A stretch of 64,000 bases of DNA from Gracilibacillus lacisalsi DSM 19029 (GTDB lineage Bacteria > Bacillota > Bacilli > Bacillales > Amphibacillaceae), in the NCBI RefSeq assembly GCF_000377765.1, contig NZ_KB898668.1:62001-126000 (forward strand), given 5' to 3'. The notes below the pieces were generated by a model, which saw only the letters and a list, made by a program, of their open reading frames with translations, made no database searches and was not told the origin of the DNA. Made by a program: the position numbers and the translations under genes. This document shows, piece after piece, positions 8,300-17,493 of this stretch. The first letter of the stretch is position 1; every line of letters starts with the position of its first letter.

Positions 8300-9293
8300 C
8301 TCCTCCACCTCTAGCAATGACAATCTCGCCAACTTCTTCTAATCTTCTTATAACAGATACTATACGCGATTGTGCTTCTTCTACATCACGTAATCGAACT
8401 GGCCCCATAAATTCCATTTCTTCTTTGAATGTTTCTGCCATTCGTGTAGACATATTATTAAAGACAATTTCTTTCACTTCATCACTCGCAACTTTTAAGG
8501 ATAAGCGTAAATCATCATTTTCAACTTCACGAATAACACGTTGGATAGCACGATTATCAAGTGTAACAATATCTTCAAATACAAACATTCTTTTCTTGAT
8601 CTCTTCTGCTAATTCTGGATCATCAATTTCAAGCGTATCTAAAATCGTTCGCTCCGTACTTCGATCCACACCATTTAACACTTCTACAACTGCTTGAATA
8701 CCACCAGTTTGTGTATAATCCTGTGAAACAGTAGTAGATAGCTTTCGTTCAAGAATTTGCTCTACCTCGGATATGATTTCCGGAGATGTAGAGTCCATAA
8801 CTGCTATCCGTCTTGCAATATCAGCTTGCATTTCTTGTGGTAATTCTGACAAAATCTGAGCAGATTGTTCAGAATCCAAGTAAGATAAAACAAGTGCAAT
8901 TGTCTGAGGATGTTCATTTTGAATAAAATTTATTATTTGATTAGGTTCAGCTTTCCTTGCGAAATCAAACGGTTTTACTTGTAAGGAGGAAGTCAGTCTG
9001 TTTAGGATATCACCTGCTTTTTCCTCTCCTAAAGCTTTTTCAAGAACGGTTTTTGCATAACTGATACCACCTTGAGAAATATAATCCTGAGCCATCGCTA
9101 TCTCATGGAATTGCTCCAAAATCTCATCCTTTTGCGTCCCATCAACTTTCTTAACAGATGAGATTTCTAATGTGAGTTTTTCAATCTCTTCTGGCGTTAA
9201 ATGCTTATACACTTGGGCAGAAACATCCGGACCTAGAGAGATTAATAAAATAGCAGCTTTTTGTTTTCCGGTCAGTTGTTGTCTTTTAGCCAT
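8283..9293 (-). CDS. fliG: Flagellar motor switch protein FliG
   Basis: FliG mounts the C ring on the FliF ring and carries the torque helix that meets the stators. The N-terminal FliF-binding domain is followed by the EHPQT motif (residues 127-131), armadillo-like repeats and a C-terminal charged helix (EEIKKRMFVFEDIVTLDNRA, about 245-265). Length (336) and order are normal. It lies 15 bp after fliF, and its end contains the fliH start. Confidence 0.98.
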   Translation of the reverse strand: MAKRQQLTGKQKAAILLISLGPDVSAQVYKHLTPEEIEKLTLEISSVKKVDGTQKDEILEQFHEIAMAQDYISQGGISYAKTVLEKALGEEKAGDILNRLTSSLQVKPFDFARKAEPNQIINFIQNEHPQTIALVLSYLDSEQSAQILSELPQEMQADIARRIAVMDSTSPEIISEVEQILERKLSTTVSQDYTQTGGIQAVVEVLNGVDRSTERTILDTLEIDDPELAEEIKKRMFVFEDIVTLDNRAIQRVIREVENDDLRLSLKVASDEVKEIVFNNMSTRMAETFKEEMEFMGPVRLRDVEEAQSRIVSVIRRLEEVGEIVIARGGGDDIIV

Positions 9294-9308
9294 GATTATT
9301 AACCTCCT

Positions 9309-10907
9309 TTAATCCTCTGTAATCCAGCTTCTTAATAGTTTCGCGAATTCTTCTGGCTTTTCCTGAGCGTATTTCTCTAATTGTTTTCTTCTCATCGAGG
9401 AATCTGAGTCATCTGTATGTGTGATTGGCGGAACTTCCTGTTCTTGAATTTCCGAGGTTTCTACCTCTTCAATCACTTCTTCCTCTTCTGAACGCCTTCT
9501 TCTTAACATCCATATCAATACAATAATTGCTATTAGCAACAAGGCTCCTACTATGTATACCCACGCTGGAATAGTTGGACTAACTGCAGGATTTGCTATA
9601 GTATCCGTTCCTTCAAATGGCTGAAATACGATTGATACTTTTTCCTCTGGTGCAATGTCACCATATGATTTATCAATAGAAGTAGATATAATCGAGTTTA
9701 AAATAGAAGCGACACTTTCCTCTACATTCGCTTGTTCCTGTGCAGTAAGTTGTTCAACTTCTCCATCACCTATTACTCTCGTATTATCTATCGCTACTTG
9801 GATACCTAAATCTCTGATTTTATATGGACTTTCTACAATGTCTCTTTGAATTCGATTAAATTCATTATTAACGGATTCTTTGACAAGTTCGTAGTCTCCT
9901 ACGTTCCCTTCTAGCCCTGCCGGATAGTTAGCAATTTCTCCTTCTTCAACTCCAACTGCACCATCTTCTGGTTGCGCACCTGTAAATGATTCAGTAATGG
10001 TTTCAATGCTGACTGGTAACGTGTCATTTTCTTCATCAACCGGTTCTACTAATTCTTCCACTCGTTGTTCTTGCGTAAAATCAACATCAGCAGTAGCTGA
10101 AATAGCTACTTTATTCATCCCTATCATAGAACCTAACATTTTTTGAACATTTCTCTCGATATCTTTCTCAATATCGCTTTTAATTTGTTGTTGTGAAGTG
10201 TATGTATCACCATTCCCTGAAGCATGTTGATTATTTAAATCAAAATACTCAAAATGTTGGTTCATAATTACGATATCATCTGTAGAGAGATTAGGGATTG
10301 ATTTTGAAACAAGATGATACAAAGCATTGACATTACTCGGTTCAAATTGATATCCAGGTGCAGTTTCAATCACGATTGATGCTGTCGATGGTTGTTGTTG
10401 ATCACTAATAAAAACCGGTTCTTCTGGTATATTAAGATTTACTTGCGCTCCATTAATCCCATCAATTTGCGTAATTAAATTTGCTAATTCCGTCTGCATT
10501 GCATCCAGTTTCATTACTTCAAATTCATTGTCAGTTACTCCCCATGAACTGTTCTCAGCAAAAAAAGAATAGTCAATACTTCCGCTATCTGGTATCCCTT
10601 GTGCAGCAAGGTCTACTAACAACGAATCCGCCATTGTTTCCGGAACTTTAACTCCAGTGCCGGCGTCGGTAATTTCATATTTAACACCACGAGCATCTAA
10701 TTCTTCTGTAATCTGCCCTACTTCCTGTATGGACAAATCATTATATAGTGCTACCATATCACTTTTGGCAGATGTCATTACTGTGACGAGAACGATGACA
10801 GCTATAAGTGCTGCAATTCCACCGAAAATTAACCCTTTTTGCTTTTTTGACATCGATGTGTAATAGCTAGATACTTTATCCTTGTATTGTTTGAATTTCT
10901 CGTTCAT
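9309..10907 (-). CDS. fliF: Flagellar MS-ring protein FliF
   Basis: FliF forms the membrane MS ring on which the basal body is built. A transmembrane helix near residues 25-46 is followed by the YscJ/FliF ring-building domains, with the conserved LDARGVKYEITDAGTGVKVP segment. A second transmembrane helix lies near 450-470, just before an arginine-rich stretch and the acidic FliG-binding C-terminus. The length of 532 is normal for Bacillus. It lies between fliE and fliG. Confidence 0.97.
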   Translation of the reverse strand: MNEKFKQYKDKVSSYYTSMSKKQKGLIFGGIAALIAVIVLVTVMTSAKSDMVALYNDLSIQEVGQITEELDARGVKYEITDAGTGVKVPETMADSLLVDLAAQGIPDSGSIDYSFFAENSSWGVTDNEFEVMKLDAMQTELANLITQIDGINGAQVNLNIPEEPVFISDQQQPSTASIVIETAPGYQFEPSNVNALYHLVSKSIPNLSTDDIVIMNQHFEYFDLNNQHASGNGDTYTSQQQIKSDIEKDIERNVQKMLGSMIGMNKVAISATADVDFTQEQRVEELVEPVDEENDTLPVSIETITESFTGAQPEDGAVGVEEGEIANYPAGLEGNVGDYELVKESVNNEFNRIQRDIVESPYKIRDLGIQVAIDNTRVIGDGEVEQLTAQEQANVEESVASILNSIISTSIDKSYGDIAPEEKVSIVFQPFEGTDTIANPAVSPTIPAWVYIVGALLLIAIIVLIWMLRRRRSEEEEVIEEVETSEIQEQEVPPITHTDDSDSSMRRKQLEKYAQEKPEEFAKLLRSWITED

Positions 10908-10951
10908 TTTGTGCCCCCAAAAATCATTACTTGCTTACAACAATCAATGTA

Positions 10952-11251
10952 TTAAACTTGCATTCTCATTACTTCGTTGTATGCATCCACCATTTTTTTC
11001 TGAACTTCTACACCGGTTTGTAGCATAATACTTGCTTTTTGCGCTGTGATCATAACGTCGTGTAGGTCATCGATTTCTCCCTTAGCAAGTGCTTCTGTTT
11101 TTTGATCTGACTCGTGTTGTGCCTTATTAATACTGTCGATTGCTTTTTTAAAACTATCAGCAAATTGTTGTTGTGATTCTCCTACTGTTTTCTTTTTGTT
11201 CACAGTCTCAGCCGTATTGGGCTGAATGTTTTCTAATGAGTAAATATTCAT
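10952..11251 (-). CDS. fliE: Flagellar hook-basal body protein FliE
   Basis: FliE joins the MS ring to the proximal rod. The 99 residues show the family pattern: FADSFKKAIDSINKAQHESD in the middle and the C-terminal helix HDVMITAQKASIMLQTGVEV, which closely matches FliE proteins. It follows flgC and precedes fliF, as in the canonical operon. Confidence 0.96.
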   Translation of the reverse strand: MNIYSLENIQPNTAETVNKKKTVGESQQQFADSFKKAIDSINKAQHESDQKTEALAKGEIDDLHDVMITAQKASIMLQTGVEVQKKMVDAYNEVMRMQV

Positions 11252-11274
11252 TTTATGTATTCACATCCTTTTTA

Positions 11275-11730
11275 CTATTTGCCAATTTCCAGTGCTTTCA
11301 TCAACATTGTTTTAGAAGCATTCAAAGAAGTGACATTTGCTTCGTAGGACCTTGTAGCACTCATCATGTCAACCATTTCTTTTAATGGATCGACATTAGG
11401 CATTTCTACATAACCATCTTCATTTGCGTCAGGATGATTAGGGTTATACACTTGTTTGAACGGTTCTTCATCATCTACAATTTGAGATACTTTCACTCCA
11501 TCCCCAGTGGTTTCTCCTCTTTGGGTAGTCCGATTAAGAATGGATGAAAAACTTTGATCTTTAGGACTGAACACTGTCATTTTTCTTCGATATGGTTCAT
11601 ATTCCCCATCTGCATTGACAGTCGCTCTTGTTGTGTCTGCATTGGCAATATTGGAAGAGATCGTATCCATTCTTAGACGTTGAGCGGTCAGACCACTTCC
11701 GCTTGTATTAATCGCATTAAATATGGACAT
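11275..11730 (-). CDS. flgC: Flagellar basal body rod protein FlgC
   Basis: FlgC is a proximal rod subunit. The N-terminus IFNAINTSGSGLTAQRLRMD and the signature DTISSNIANADTTR are typical. The C-terminus has the conserved PNVDPLKEMVDMMSATRSYE segment of FlgC. The length of 151 is normal. Two bases separate it from the flgB stop, so the two are co-translated. Confidence 0.97.
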   Translation of the reverse strand: MSIFNAINTSGSGLTAQRLRMDTISSNIANADTTRATVNADGEYEPYRRKMTVFSPKDQSFSSILNRTTQRGETTGDGVKVSQIVDDEEPFKQVYNPNHPDANEDGYVEMPNVDPLKEMVDMMSATRSYEANVTSLNASKTMLMKALEIGK

Positions 11731-11732
11731 GG

Positions 11733-12125
11733 TTAACTACCTCCTCTTATAACACTTTGTAAACTATTAAACTTGCCATTCATCCGGTCTACTAATCCCT
11801 GATAGTAGATTTGATTTTTGGCTAATTCTGTCATTTCCTTATCGATATCTACGTTGTTTCCATTGTGGTTATACATGGTGCTGCGATCTGTTGTTATATG
11901 TATATTCGATTTGTCTGCTGAAAAAGGAATATGTCGTTGATTCGTTCTTGTTGCTTGAAATTGTTCCGATAATTCATTTTTCAATACATCATTGAATTGA
12001 ACTCGTTTCGCTTTAAAATTCGCTGTGTCTGCATTCGATATATTATGTGCTATCGTTTTATTCTTTACAGAAGCATATTCAAGTGAATTTTCCAGCGTCT
12101 GAATAGTCCCACTAAAAAAAGACAT
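11733..12125 (-). CDS. flgB: Flagellar basal body rod protein FlgB
   Basis: FlgB is a proximal rod subunit and the first gene of the fla/che operon. The rod signature KTIAHNISNADTANFKAKRV (about residues 22-41) and the C-terminal DKEMTELAKNQIYYQGLVDR segment identify it. It is 130 residues long. The ATG at 12125 follows GAGAGGAA, and a sigma-A-like promoter lies about 60 bp upstream. A palindromic repeat element separates this operon from codY. Confidence 0.97.
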   Translation of the reverse strand: MSFFSGTIQTLENSLEYASVKNKTIAHNISNADTANFKAKRVQFNDVLKNELSEQFQATRTNQRHIPFSADKSNIHITTDRSTMYNHNGNNVDIDKEMTELAKNQIYYQGLVDRMNGKFNSLQSVIRGGS

Positions 12126-12184
12126 TTAAAAAATTCCTCTCTTTTTTTATTTTAACCGCCATAAAAATCATTTATCTATCGAAT

Positions 12185-12213
12185 ATTGTAAAGTAAATGA
12201 TCTACACTGTCTA
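12185..12213 (-). promoter_or_regulatory. Probable sigma-A promoter of the fla/che operon
   Basis: On the minus strand TAGACA (12208-12213) and TACAAT (12185-12190) are separated by 17 bp, about 60 bp before flgB. This fits a sigma-A promoter. In B. subtilis this operon also has a sigma-D promoter; no convincing TAAA-N15-GCCGATAA pair was found here. Confidence 0.6.
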
Positions 12214-12383
12214 TGACTTATCGTCATATTCTGACTAAAGTAGGGTATATTTTTTATCCGAGCAGGACTTTAGTCTTATTATTTGATTGGTAAATTTGTT
12301 ATTTTATGTGTTTTTATGTCGGATTAAATCATAAGACTTGATTCATAATTCATACAAATCGCGTAAAAAAATACAAAATCAAC

Positions 12384-12900
12384 CTTTTCATATCTTGCTT
12401 TTGTATAAAAGTTATGATTCGGGTGGTTATACACTTTCCTTAAAAATTAAGAAAAACCAGCTAACCCCCGCCGGTCCTTTATTACTTTAGTAGTAATGAT
12501 GAAATATTTGAACAGCTCGACCACCGCTCCGGCCCCCTTCCCTTTCCGTGGGGTTTGTCCTTCAGCTAACTTTTTTGAGCAAAACCCGCTCAAAAAAGTT
12601 AGCTGAAGGTCAAACAATTCCCACAGGAGTTGAAGTGGGCGGTCTTCGCTAGTATCAGGCTCTACAACGCTAGCATGAAGTAACACAGATGCTTTTATAC
12701 TCACGTATAGCGGTCCATTGTAAAGAACGTCGACCTATTACTTATGACAAGAATTGTTGCACCTTCTCATAGCGGAGACTCTTCGGGAATAGCGCGAGTC
12801 AAAATCCACTTTGCAAAGTTAGTTGAGGTCATGAACGTGGAAAGCGAAGTAATTAGTCGTAGCGTTGCCAATATACATCAAACATCTCAAAATAACTACT
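12384..12900. repeat. Diverged two-unit palindromic repeat, fla/che-codY intergenic region
   Basis: The 861-bp gap between flgB and codY holds two inverted hairpin units related to those at 26, 31 and 46 kb. The plus-oriented unit (about 12520-12650) has CTCCGGC, CTTTCCGTGGGG, TTCAGCTAAC, an apical stem CTTTTTTGAGC (12570-12580) with GCTCAAAAAAG (12588-12598), and CCCACAGGAG. A degenerate minus-oriented unit (about 12766-12870) keeps GTGGAAAGCGAAGTA and CACTTTGCAAAG. A leading segment at 12384-12455 resembles 17318-17395. No protein-coding gene is credible here. Confidence 0.8.
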
Positions 12901-12950
12901 TGGCTTAACGCAGTCATTGCACTGATTTTATACTTTCTTGTCTGAGAACA

Positions 12951-12985
12951 AAAAAAGATCTCCTCATTATTTAGAGGAGACCGTT
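12951..12985 (-). terminator. Rho-independent terminator after codY
   Basis: On the minus strand a 7-bp stem (12959-12965 with 12974-12980) is followed by a T-rich run, directly after the codY stop. It would separate the xerC-codY transcript from the flagellar operon. Confidence 0.8.
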
Positions 12986-12986
12986 T

Positions 12987-13763
12987 TTAGATGCTATGAT
13001 GTTTGAGTTCGTTTAAGAATTTGTTGTTTAATACTTTAATATATGTTCCTTTCATTCCTAATGATCTGGATTCGATGACACCAGCACTTTCTAATTTTCT
13101 AAGTGCATTTACAATGACAGAACGAGTAATTCCAACACGATCAGCTATTTTACTAGCTACTAGTAATCCCTCATTGCCATCCAATTCTTCGAAAATATGC
13201 TCAATTGCCTCCAATTCACTGTATGACAATGAGCTTATCGCCATTTGTACTACTGCTTTACTGCGAGCTTCTTCTTCTATTTCTTCTGTTTTTTCATGTA
13301 ATATTTCCATACCAACTACAGTTGCACCGTACTCCGCCAACACTAGATCACCATCATCAAAACTATCTGACAATCGACTTAAAATAAGGGTTCCGAGTCG
13401 CTCACCACCACCAATAATTGGTACAATGGTCGTTAAACCTTGGGCAAACAAATCACGATTTTCTACTGGAAAAGCGGTGTATTCACTATCGATATCAATG
13501 TTTGTGGTTGTAGTTGAGATATTAAATAAATTATCTGTATACGTTTCTGGAAACTGCCTTTCTTCCAGCATTTTTTTCATTCGCTCGTTTTCAATCTGTT
13601 GATTAATCGCAAAACCTAATAACTTTCCTTTACGACTGACAATAAATATATTTGCTTCAATAACATCCCTTAACGTTTTCGACATATCTGAAAAATCAAC
13701 TGATTTCCCTTTGGTTTTTTGGAGCATAGCATTAATTTCCCTTGTTTTTTCTAATAATTGCAT
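12987..13763 (-). CDS. codY: GTP- and branched-chain amino acid-sensing repressor CodY
   Basis: CodY represses stationary-phase, nutrient-uptake and motility genes when GTP and Ile/Leu/Val are abundant. The N-terminal GAF domain ([15 protein letters not shown] onward) binds branched-chain amino acids. The C-terminal winged helix-turn-helix contains [20 protein letters not shown] (about residues 205-224) and the [12 protein letters not shown] end. I place the start at ATG 13763, matching the family N-terminus, with GGATGGTG upstream; an ATG four codons earlier has no good ribosome site. It is the last gene of xerC-hslV-hslU-codY. Confidence 0.98.
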   Translation of the reverse strand: MQLLEKTREINAMLQKTKGKSVDFSDMSKTLRDVIEANIFIVSRKGKLLGFAINQQIENERMKKMLEERQFPETYTDNLFNISTTTTNIDIDSEYTAFPVENRDLFAQGLTTIVPIIGGGERLGTLILSRLSDSFDDGDLVLAEYGATVVGMEILHEKTEEIEEEARSKAVVQMAISSLSYSELEAIEHIFEELDGNEGLLVASKIADRVGITRSVIVNALRKLESAGVIESRSLGMKGTYIKVLNNKFLNELKHHSI

Positions 13764-13780
13764 ATTTTTCACCATCCATA

Positions 13781-15190
13781 TTATAAAATAAATTGACTTA
13801 AATCTTTGTTCGTTGCTATTGATTTTAATTTCTCATTCACATAGTTTTCTGTTATTTCAATATTTCCAATTCCAATTTCAGAAGCCTCATATGATAGTTC
13901 TTCCAATAATTTTTCTAAAATAGTGTGTAATCTTCTTGCCCCAATATTGTCCGTTTCCTGATTTACTTCATATGCAATTTCTGCTAAGCGATTAATTGCT
14001 TCCTCTGTATATGAAATAGTTATCCCTTCTGTTTCCAACAATGCTTTATATTGCTTCAATAGTGCATTGGAAGGCTCTGAAAGAATTCGTTTGAAATCTG
14101 CCACCGTTAACTTTTCAAATTCTACACGGATTGGAAAACGTCCCTGCAACTCAGGAATAAGATCAGAAGGTTTAGCCATATGAAAAGCTCCAGCTGCAAT
14201 AAATAACATGTGGTCTGTCTTAACCGCACCATATTTGGTAACAACCTGAGAACCTTCTACAATCGGTAATATATCGCGTTGTACACCCTCTCGTGATACA
14301 TTGGCAGATTGTTCCTGTTTAACTGCAATCTTATCCATTTCATCGATAAAAATAATACCCGTCTGCTCTGCCTTTTCGATCGCTTTTTGTGTGACATCAT
14401 CCATATCAATTAACTTTTGTGCTTCCTGCTGAGTTAAAACTTTTCTAGCCTCTTTTACTATTAAGCTTCGTTTCTTTTTCTTTTTAGGAAATAGCTGTCC
14501 TAAAGCATCTTGCATATTCATTCCCATTTGTTCCATACCAGAACCTTGTAACATATCGAACATATTTGATGCTTGTTCCTCAACTTCTATCGTTACCGTA
14601 CGATCTTCTAATTCACCAAGGTCTAATAATTTTTTTGTTTGCTGTCTTTGCTGTTTAATATTTTCTTTTTCTTGTGAATCATTCGTATCTTCTGTATTGT
14701 TTTGCTGCTGATTCGGGTTCATGAAAATGTCAAATGGATTTTTGGACGTAGTCGTTTTCTTCTTAGATGGAACCAGAATTTCGACTAGCCGTTTATTTGC
14801 TAGCTGTTCGGCTTTTTCTTTTACTTCTTCCATTGCATCTTCTTTCACCATTCGTACGGATGTTTCTACAAGATCACGAATCATTGACTCCACATCACGA
14901 CCAACATAACCCACTTCCGTATACTTAGTAGCTTCAATTTTAATAAACGGAGCACCGACTAGTTTCGCTAATCTTCTGGCTACCTCAGTCTTACCAACAC
15001 CAGTTGGACCTATCATTAATATATTTTTAGGAACAATCTCATTCTTTAGTTCTTCAGGCAATTGCATTCTTCGGTACCGATTCCTTAGAGCAACTGCCAC
15101 CGCTTTTTTGGCATCTTGTTGCCCAATTATGTACTCATTTAATCTTTCAACGATTTGTTTTGGCGTTAAACTGATAGACACGAGCATCAT
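13781..15190 (-). CDS. hslU: HslU/ClpY ATPase subunit of the HslUV protease
   Basis: HslU is the AAA+ unfoldase that feeds proteins into HslV. Walker A ([17 protein letters not shown], about residues 57-73), Walker B ([11 protein letters not shown], about 275), the pore motif GYVGRDVE (near 92) and the sensor segment NIGARRLHT (near 412) are all present. A Gln- and charge-rich I domain lies between. The C-terminus ends SQFIL, the short tail that docks into HslV. Two adjacent ATGs follow AAAGGATG; either may be the start. Confidence 0.97.
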   Translation of the reverse strand: MMLVSISLTPKQIVERLNEYIIGQQDAKKAVAVALRNRYRRMQLPEELKNEIVPKNILMIGPTGVGKTEVARRLAKLVGAPFIKIEATKYTEVGYVGRDVESMIRDLVETSVRMVKEDAMEEVKEKAEQLANKRLVEILVPSKKKTTTSKNPFDIFMNPNQQQNNTEDTNDSQEKENIKQQRQQTKKLLDLGELEDRTVTIEVEEQASNMFDMLQGSGMEQMGMNMQDALGQLFPKKKKKRSLIVKEARKVLTQQEAQKLIDMDDVTQKAIEKAEQTGIIFIDEMDKIAVKQEQSANVSREGVQRDILPIVEGSQVVTKYGAVKTDHMLFIAAGAFHMAKPSDLIPELQGRFPIRVEFEKLTVADFKRILSEPSNALLKQYKALLETEGITISYTEEAINRLAEIAYEVNQETDNIGARRLHTILEKLLEELSYEASEIGIGNIEITENYVNEKLKSIATNKDLSQFIL

Positions 15191-15200
15191 TCATCCTTTC

Positions 15201-15743
15201 TTATTCCAATTCTTCTAACACAAGCTGGTTATTGGTAAACACACAAATTTCTCCTGCAATTTCAAGAGAGGCTTTTGCAATATCTTTCGCTTCCATACCT
15301 AAAGCATGTTTTTTCAACGCTCTTCCTGCACTTAAAGCATAATGACCACCTGAACCGATTGCAAGAATACCATCATCAGGCTCTATTACTTCACCAGTAC
15401 CTGACACTAATAGTATTTCCTGTTTATTCATTACGATTAACATCGCTTCCAGTTTTCGTAAATATTTATCATTCCGCCAGTCTTTTGCTAGCTCAACAGC
15501 AGCTCTTGATAAATTGCCATCAAATGTTTCCAGTTTTGTTTCAAAACTTTCAAACAGAGTAAACGCGTCTGCTACTGAGCCTGCGAAACCTGCTAAAACT
15601 TGATCGCGAAATAACCTTCTTACTTTTTTTGCTGTATGCTTCATTACCACTTGATTTCCAAATGTCACCTGCCCATCACCACACATTGCAGACTTCCCAT
15701 TGTGCTGGATAGCAAATATCGTGGTTGCATGAAATGAGTCCAT
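15201..15743 (-). CDS. hslV: HslV/ClpQ (CodW) peptidase subunit
   Basis: HslV is the proteasome-like threonine/serine peptidase that partners HslU. The motifs [20 protein letters not shown] and [16 protein letters not shown] are typical, and the length of 180 matches Bacillus ClpQ. The N-terminus reads Met-Asp-Ser-Phe-His-Ala-Thr-Thr. In B. subtilis the chain begins Met-Ser-Ser and uses an N-terminal serine; here Asp occupies position 2, so simple Met removal would not expose serine. AGGAGG precedes the ATG. It lies between xerC and hslU. Confidence 0.96.
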   Translation of the reverse strand: MDSFHATTIFAIQHNGKSAMCGDGQVTFGNQVVMKHTAKKVRRLFRDQVLAGFAGSVADAFTLFESFETKLETFDGNLSRAAVELAKDWRNDKYLRKLEAMLIVMNKQEILLVSGTGEVIEPDDGILAIGSGGHYALSAGRALKKHALGMEAKDIAKASLEIAGEICVFTNNQLVLEELE

Positions 15744-15755
15744 TCTTAATTCCTC

Positions 15756-16661
15756 CTACCGCTTCGCTCTCGGATGAGCTGTTTTATATACATTACTTAA
15801 TCGATCTTTTGAAACATGTGTGTAAATTTGAGTGGATGATAAATGAGAATGTCCTAATAGCTCTTGTACCGCTCTTAAATCTGCTCCATTATCAAGCAAA
15901 TGCGTGGCAAAGCTATGTCGTAATTTATGCGGATGAATATGTAATGTTATTGCTGCCTCTTCCACCAATTTATTGATAATTAACCTTATTCCTCTTGCTG
16001 TCAGCGGATTGCCTCTTGCATTCAGAAATAAAATATTTTGCGGTTGGCTTTTTTCCGTTATTAATGATGGTCGGCTTTCCTTGATATAAATTTGTAAAGC
16101 TTGATTAGCATAATCCCCGAAAGGAATATATCTTTCCTTGTTACCTTTCCCTGTTACTAAGATGGTTTGAAGATCAAAATCGATGCTGTCTAATTGTAAT
16201 TGAACACATTCACTAACACGAATCCCGGTACCGTATAAAACTTCCAATATAGTAATATTTCGTTTGCCAAGTGTAGTACTTTGATCGATCGACTCCATTA
16301 GTATCTTCATTTCCTCTTGGTAGACAAATTCAGGGATGGTATGAGCAGTTTTTGGTAAATGTAAATGAACAAAGGGATTCTCTAATACAATTTGTTCTCT
16401 CAGCAAAAACTTATAAAACGACCTTAACGTAGAAATACGGCGGTTAATCGACCTCTTAGATAACCCCTTATCATATAGAGTAGTTAAATATGTGCGAATA
16501 ATACTATAATCTACATCCTTTAATGACGAAATATTTTCTGAAGTCAAAAACTCAAAAAAGTCAGCTATATCTTTTTCATACGCTTCAATCGTCAGTTTGG
16601 ATGCATTTTTTTCGATTTGTAAGTAATCTAAATAAGCTAGCCAATTTTTAAAAAAGTTCAT
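15756..16661 (-). CDS. xerC: Tyrosine recombinase XerC (CodV)
   Basis: XerC acts with XerD at dif to resolve chromosome dimers. The N-terminal SAM-like DNA-binding domain is followed by the catalytic domain with Arg in GTGIRVSECVQL (about residue 150), Lys in TGKGNKERYIP, HxxR in HPHKLRHSFATH (about 240-251), the GHSHLSSTQIYTHV block and its nucleophilic tyrosine. The length of 301 is normal. It is the first gene of the codY operon. The gene usually upstream, trmFO, is absent. Confidence 0.95.
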   Translation of the reverse strand: MNFFKNWLAYLDYLQIEKNASKLTIEAYEKDIADFFEFLTSENISSLKDVDYSIIRTYLTTLYDKGLSKRSINRRISTLRSFYKFLLREQIVLENPFVHLHLPKTAHTIPEFVYQEEMKILMESIDQSTTLGKRNITILEVLYGTGIRVSECVQLQLDSIDFDLQTILVTGKGNKERYIPFGDYANQALQIYIKESRPSLITEKSQPQNILFLNARGNPLTARGIRLIINKLVEEAAITLHIHPHKLRHSFATHLLDNGADLRAVQELLGHSHLSSTQIYTHVSKDRLSNVYKTAHPRAKR

Positions 16662-16684
16662 AAGTCACCTCTAAATGCGTTAAA

Positions 16685-16713
16685 ATATTAACACAATAGA
16701 TTCAAGACTGCAA
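16685..16713 (-). promoter_or_regulatory. Probable sigma-A promoter of xerC-hslVU-codY
   Basis: On the minus strand TTGCAG (16708-16713) and TAATAT (16685-16690) are 17 bp apart, with a TG one base before the -10. It ends 24 bp before the xerC start. Confidence 0.65.
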
Positions 16714-16861
16714 TTAAATTTGCAAAATTGTCACTACTTTCTCCATTATTACATTGATTCCCTATTATTAGATGCTTTAAACCAATACAAATGAAGCCTT
16801 TTAGTTATAAATACACTATACTATTTTTATCGTAACATTCTTAGAACTTTTTAAAAAAGGA

Positions 16862-17400
16862 TAAGAAATTAGATTAAGAAAAACTGAGCAAAATTCGCTC
16901 AGCCCTTATGACTAAAAAGCTAAAGGTTTACCATTTCTCTAGCATCCATTTTGAAATATTTGAACAGTCTTACCACCACTCCGGCTGCCCACTTTCCTTT
17001 CCGTGGGGTTTGCCCTTCAGCTAACTTTTTCGAGCCAAAACCGCTCGAAAAAGTGGATCTTCAGGTCAAACAGTTTCCACAGGAGTGAAAGCGGGCGGCC
17101 TTCGCTATATATATGTACTACAACATTTGTCAGATTAGGCAATTTCAGTTGTTATCCCTGTGAAAGTACTAGGAAATTACTAATAAGGTCTATAAAACCC
17201 AATAACCTTTTTCTACTATTCGTCGTAGAAAAAGAATAGCGAAACGGCCAGCCATAGCGATTGACTTGCACTAGCTAGCTTTCAGCTATTCTTGCTTCTT
17301 AAAATATACGTATTGAATCACCTTTTCCTATTATACTTGCTTATAAAAGTTGTGATATCAATGGTTTTATACTTTCCTTACAAGTAAGAATAACTGAGCA
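16862..17400. repeat. Palindromic repeat region in the trmFO slot (xerC-topA)
   Basis: The 832-bp gap between xerC and topA contains no credible gene. A hairpin unit at about 16977-17107 is the sister of the 12.5-kb unit: CTTTCCGTGGGG, TTCAGCTAAC, apical stem CTTTTTCGAGC (17025-17035) with GCTCGAAAAAG (17043-17053), then CCACAGGAG and GGGCGGCC. A separate perfect hairpin has arms 17208-17216 and 17225-17233. The segment 17318-17395 resembles 12384-12455, including ACTTTCCTTA and TAAGAA. The rest is AT-rich with nothing recognised. Confidence 0.75.
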
Positions 17401-17445
17401 ATCCGCTTATTCCTTATCACTACATACTTTACATTCCAAGTAAAA

Positions 17446-17481
17446 AAAGGTGACTCCGCTTCATTTGTCGGAATCACCTTT
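17446..17481 (-). terminator. Rho-independent terminator after topA
   Basis: Arms at 17446-17458 and 17469-17481 pair with one mismatch, and a T-run follows on the minus strand just after the topA stop. Confidence 0.85.
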
Positions 17482-17493
17482 AACGTGGTTTAC

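Noticed and set aside
12221-12237. CodY-box-like sequence near the flgB promoter
   Set aside because: ATATTCTGACTAAA matches only about 9 of 15 positions of the CodY consensus, too weak to call.
12235-12280. Possible sigma-D promoter before flgB
   Set aside because: CTCGGATAA resembles a sigma-D -10 but has no TAAA at the right distance.
12447-12704. 85-residue reading frame in the flgB-codY gap
   Set aside because: It runs through a palindromic repeat unit, has no ribosome site and resembles no protein; its frame comes from the repeat.
12126-12986. CRISPR array or tandem repeats in the repeat-rich gaps
   Set aside because: The repeats are dispersed inverted units, not regularly spaced direct repeats, and no cas genes are present.
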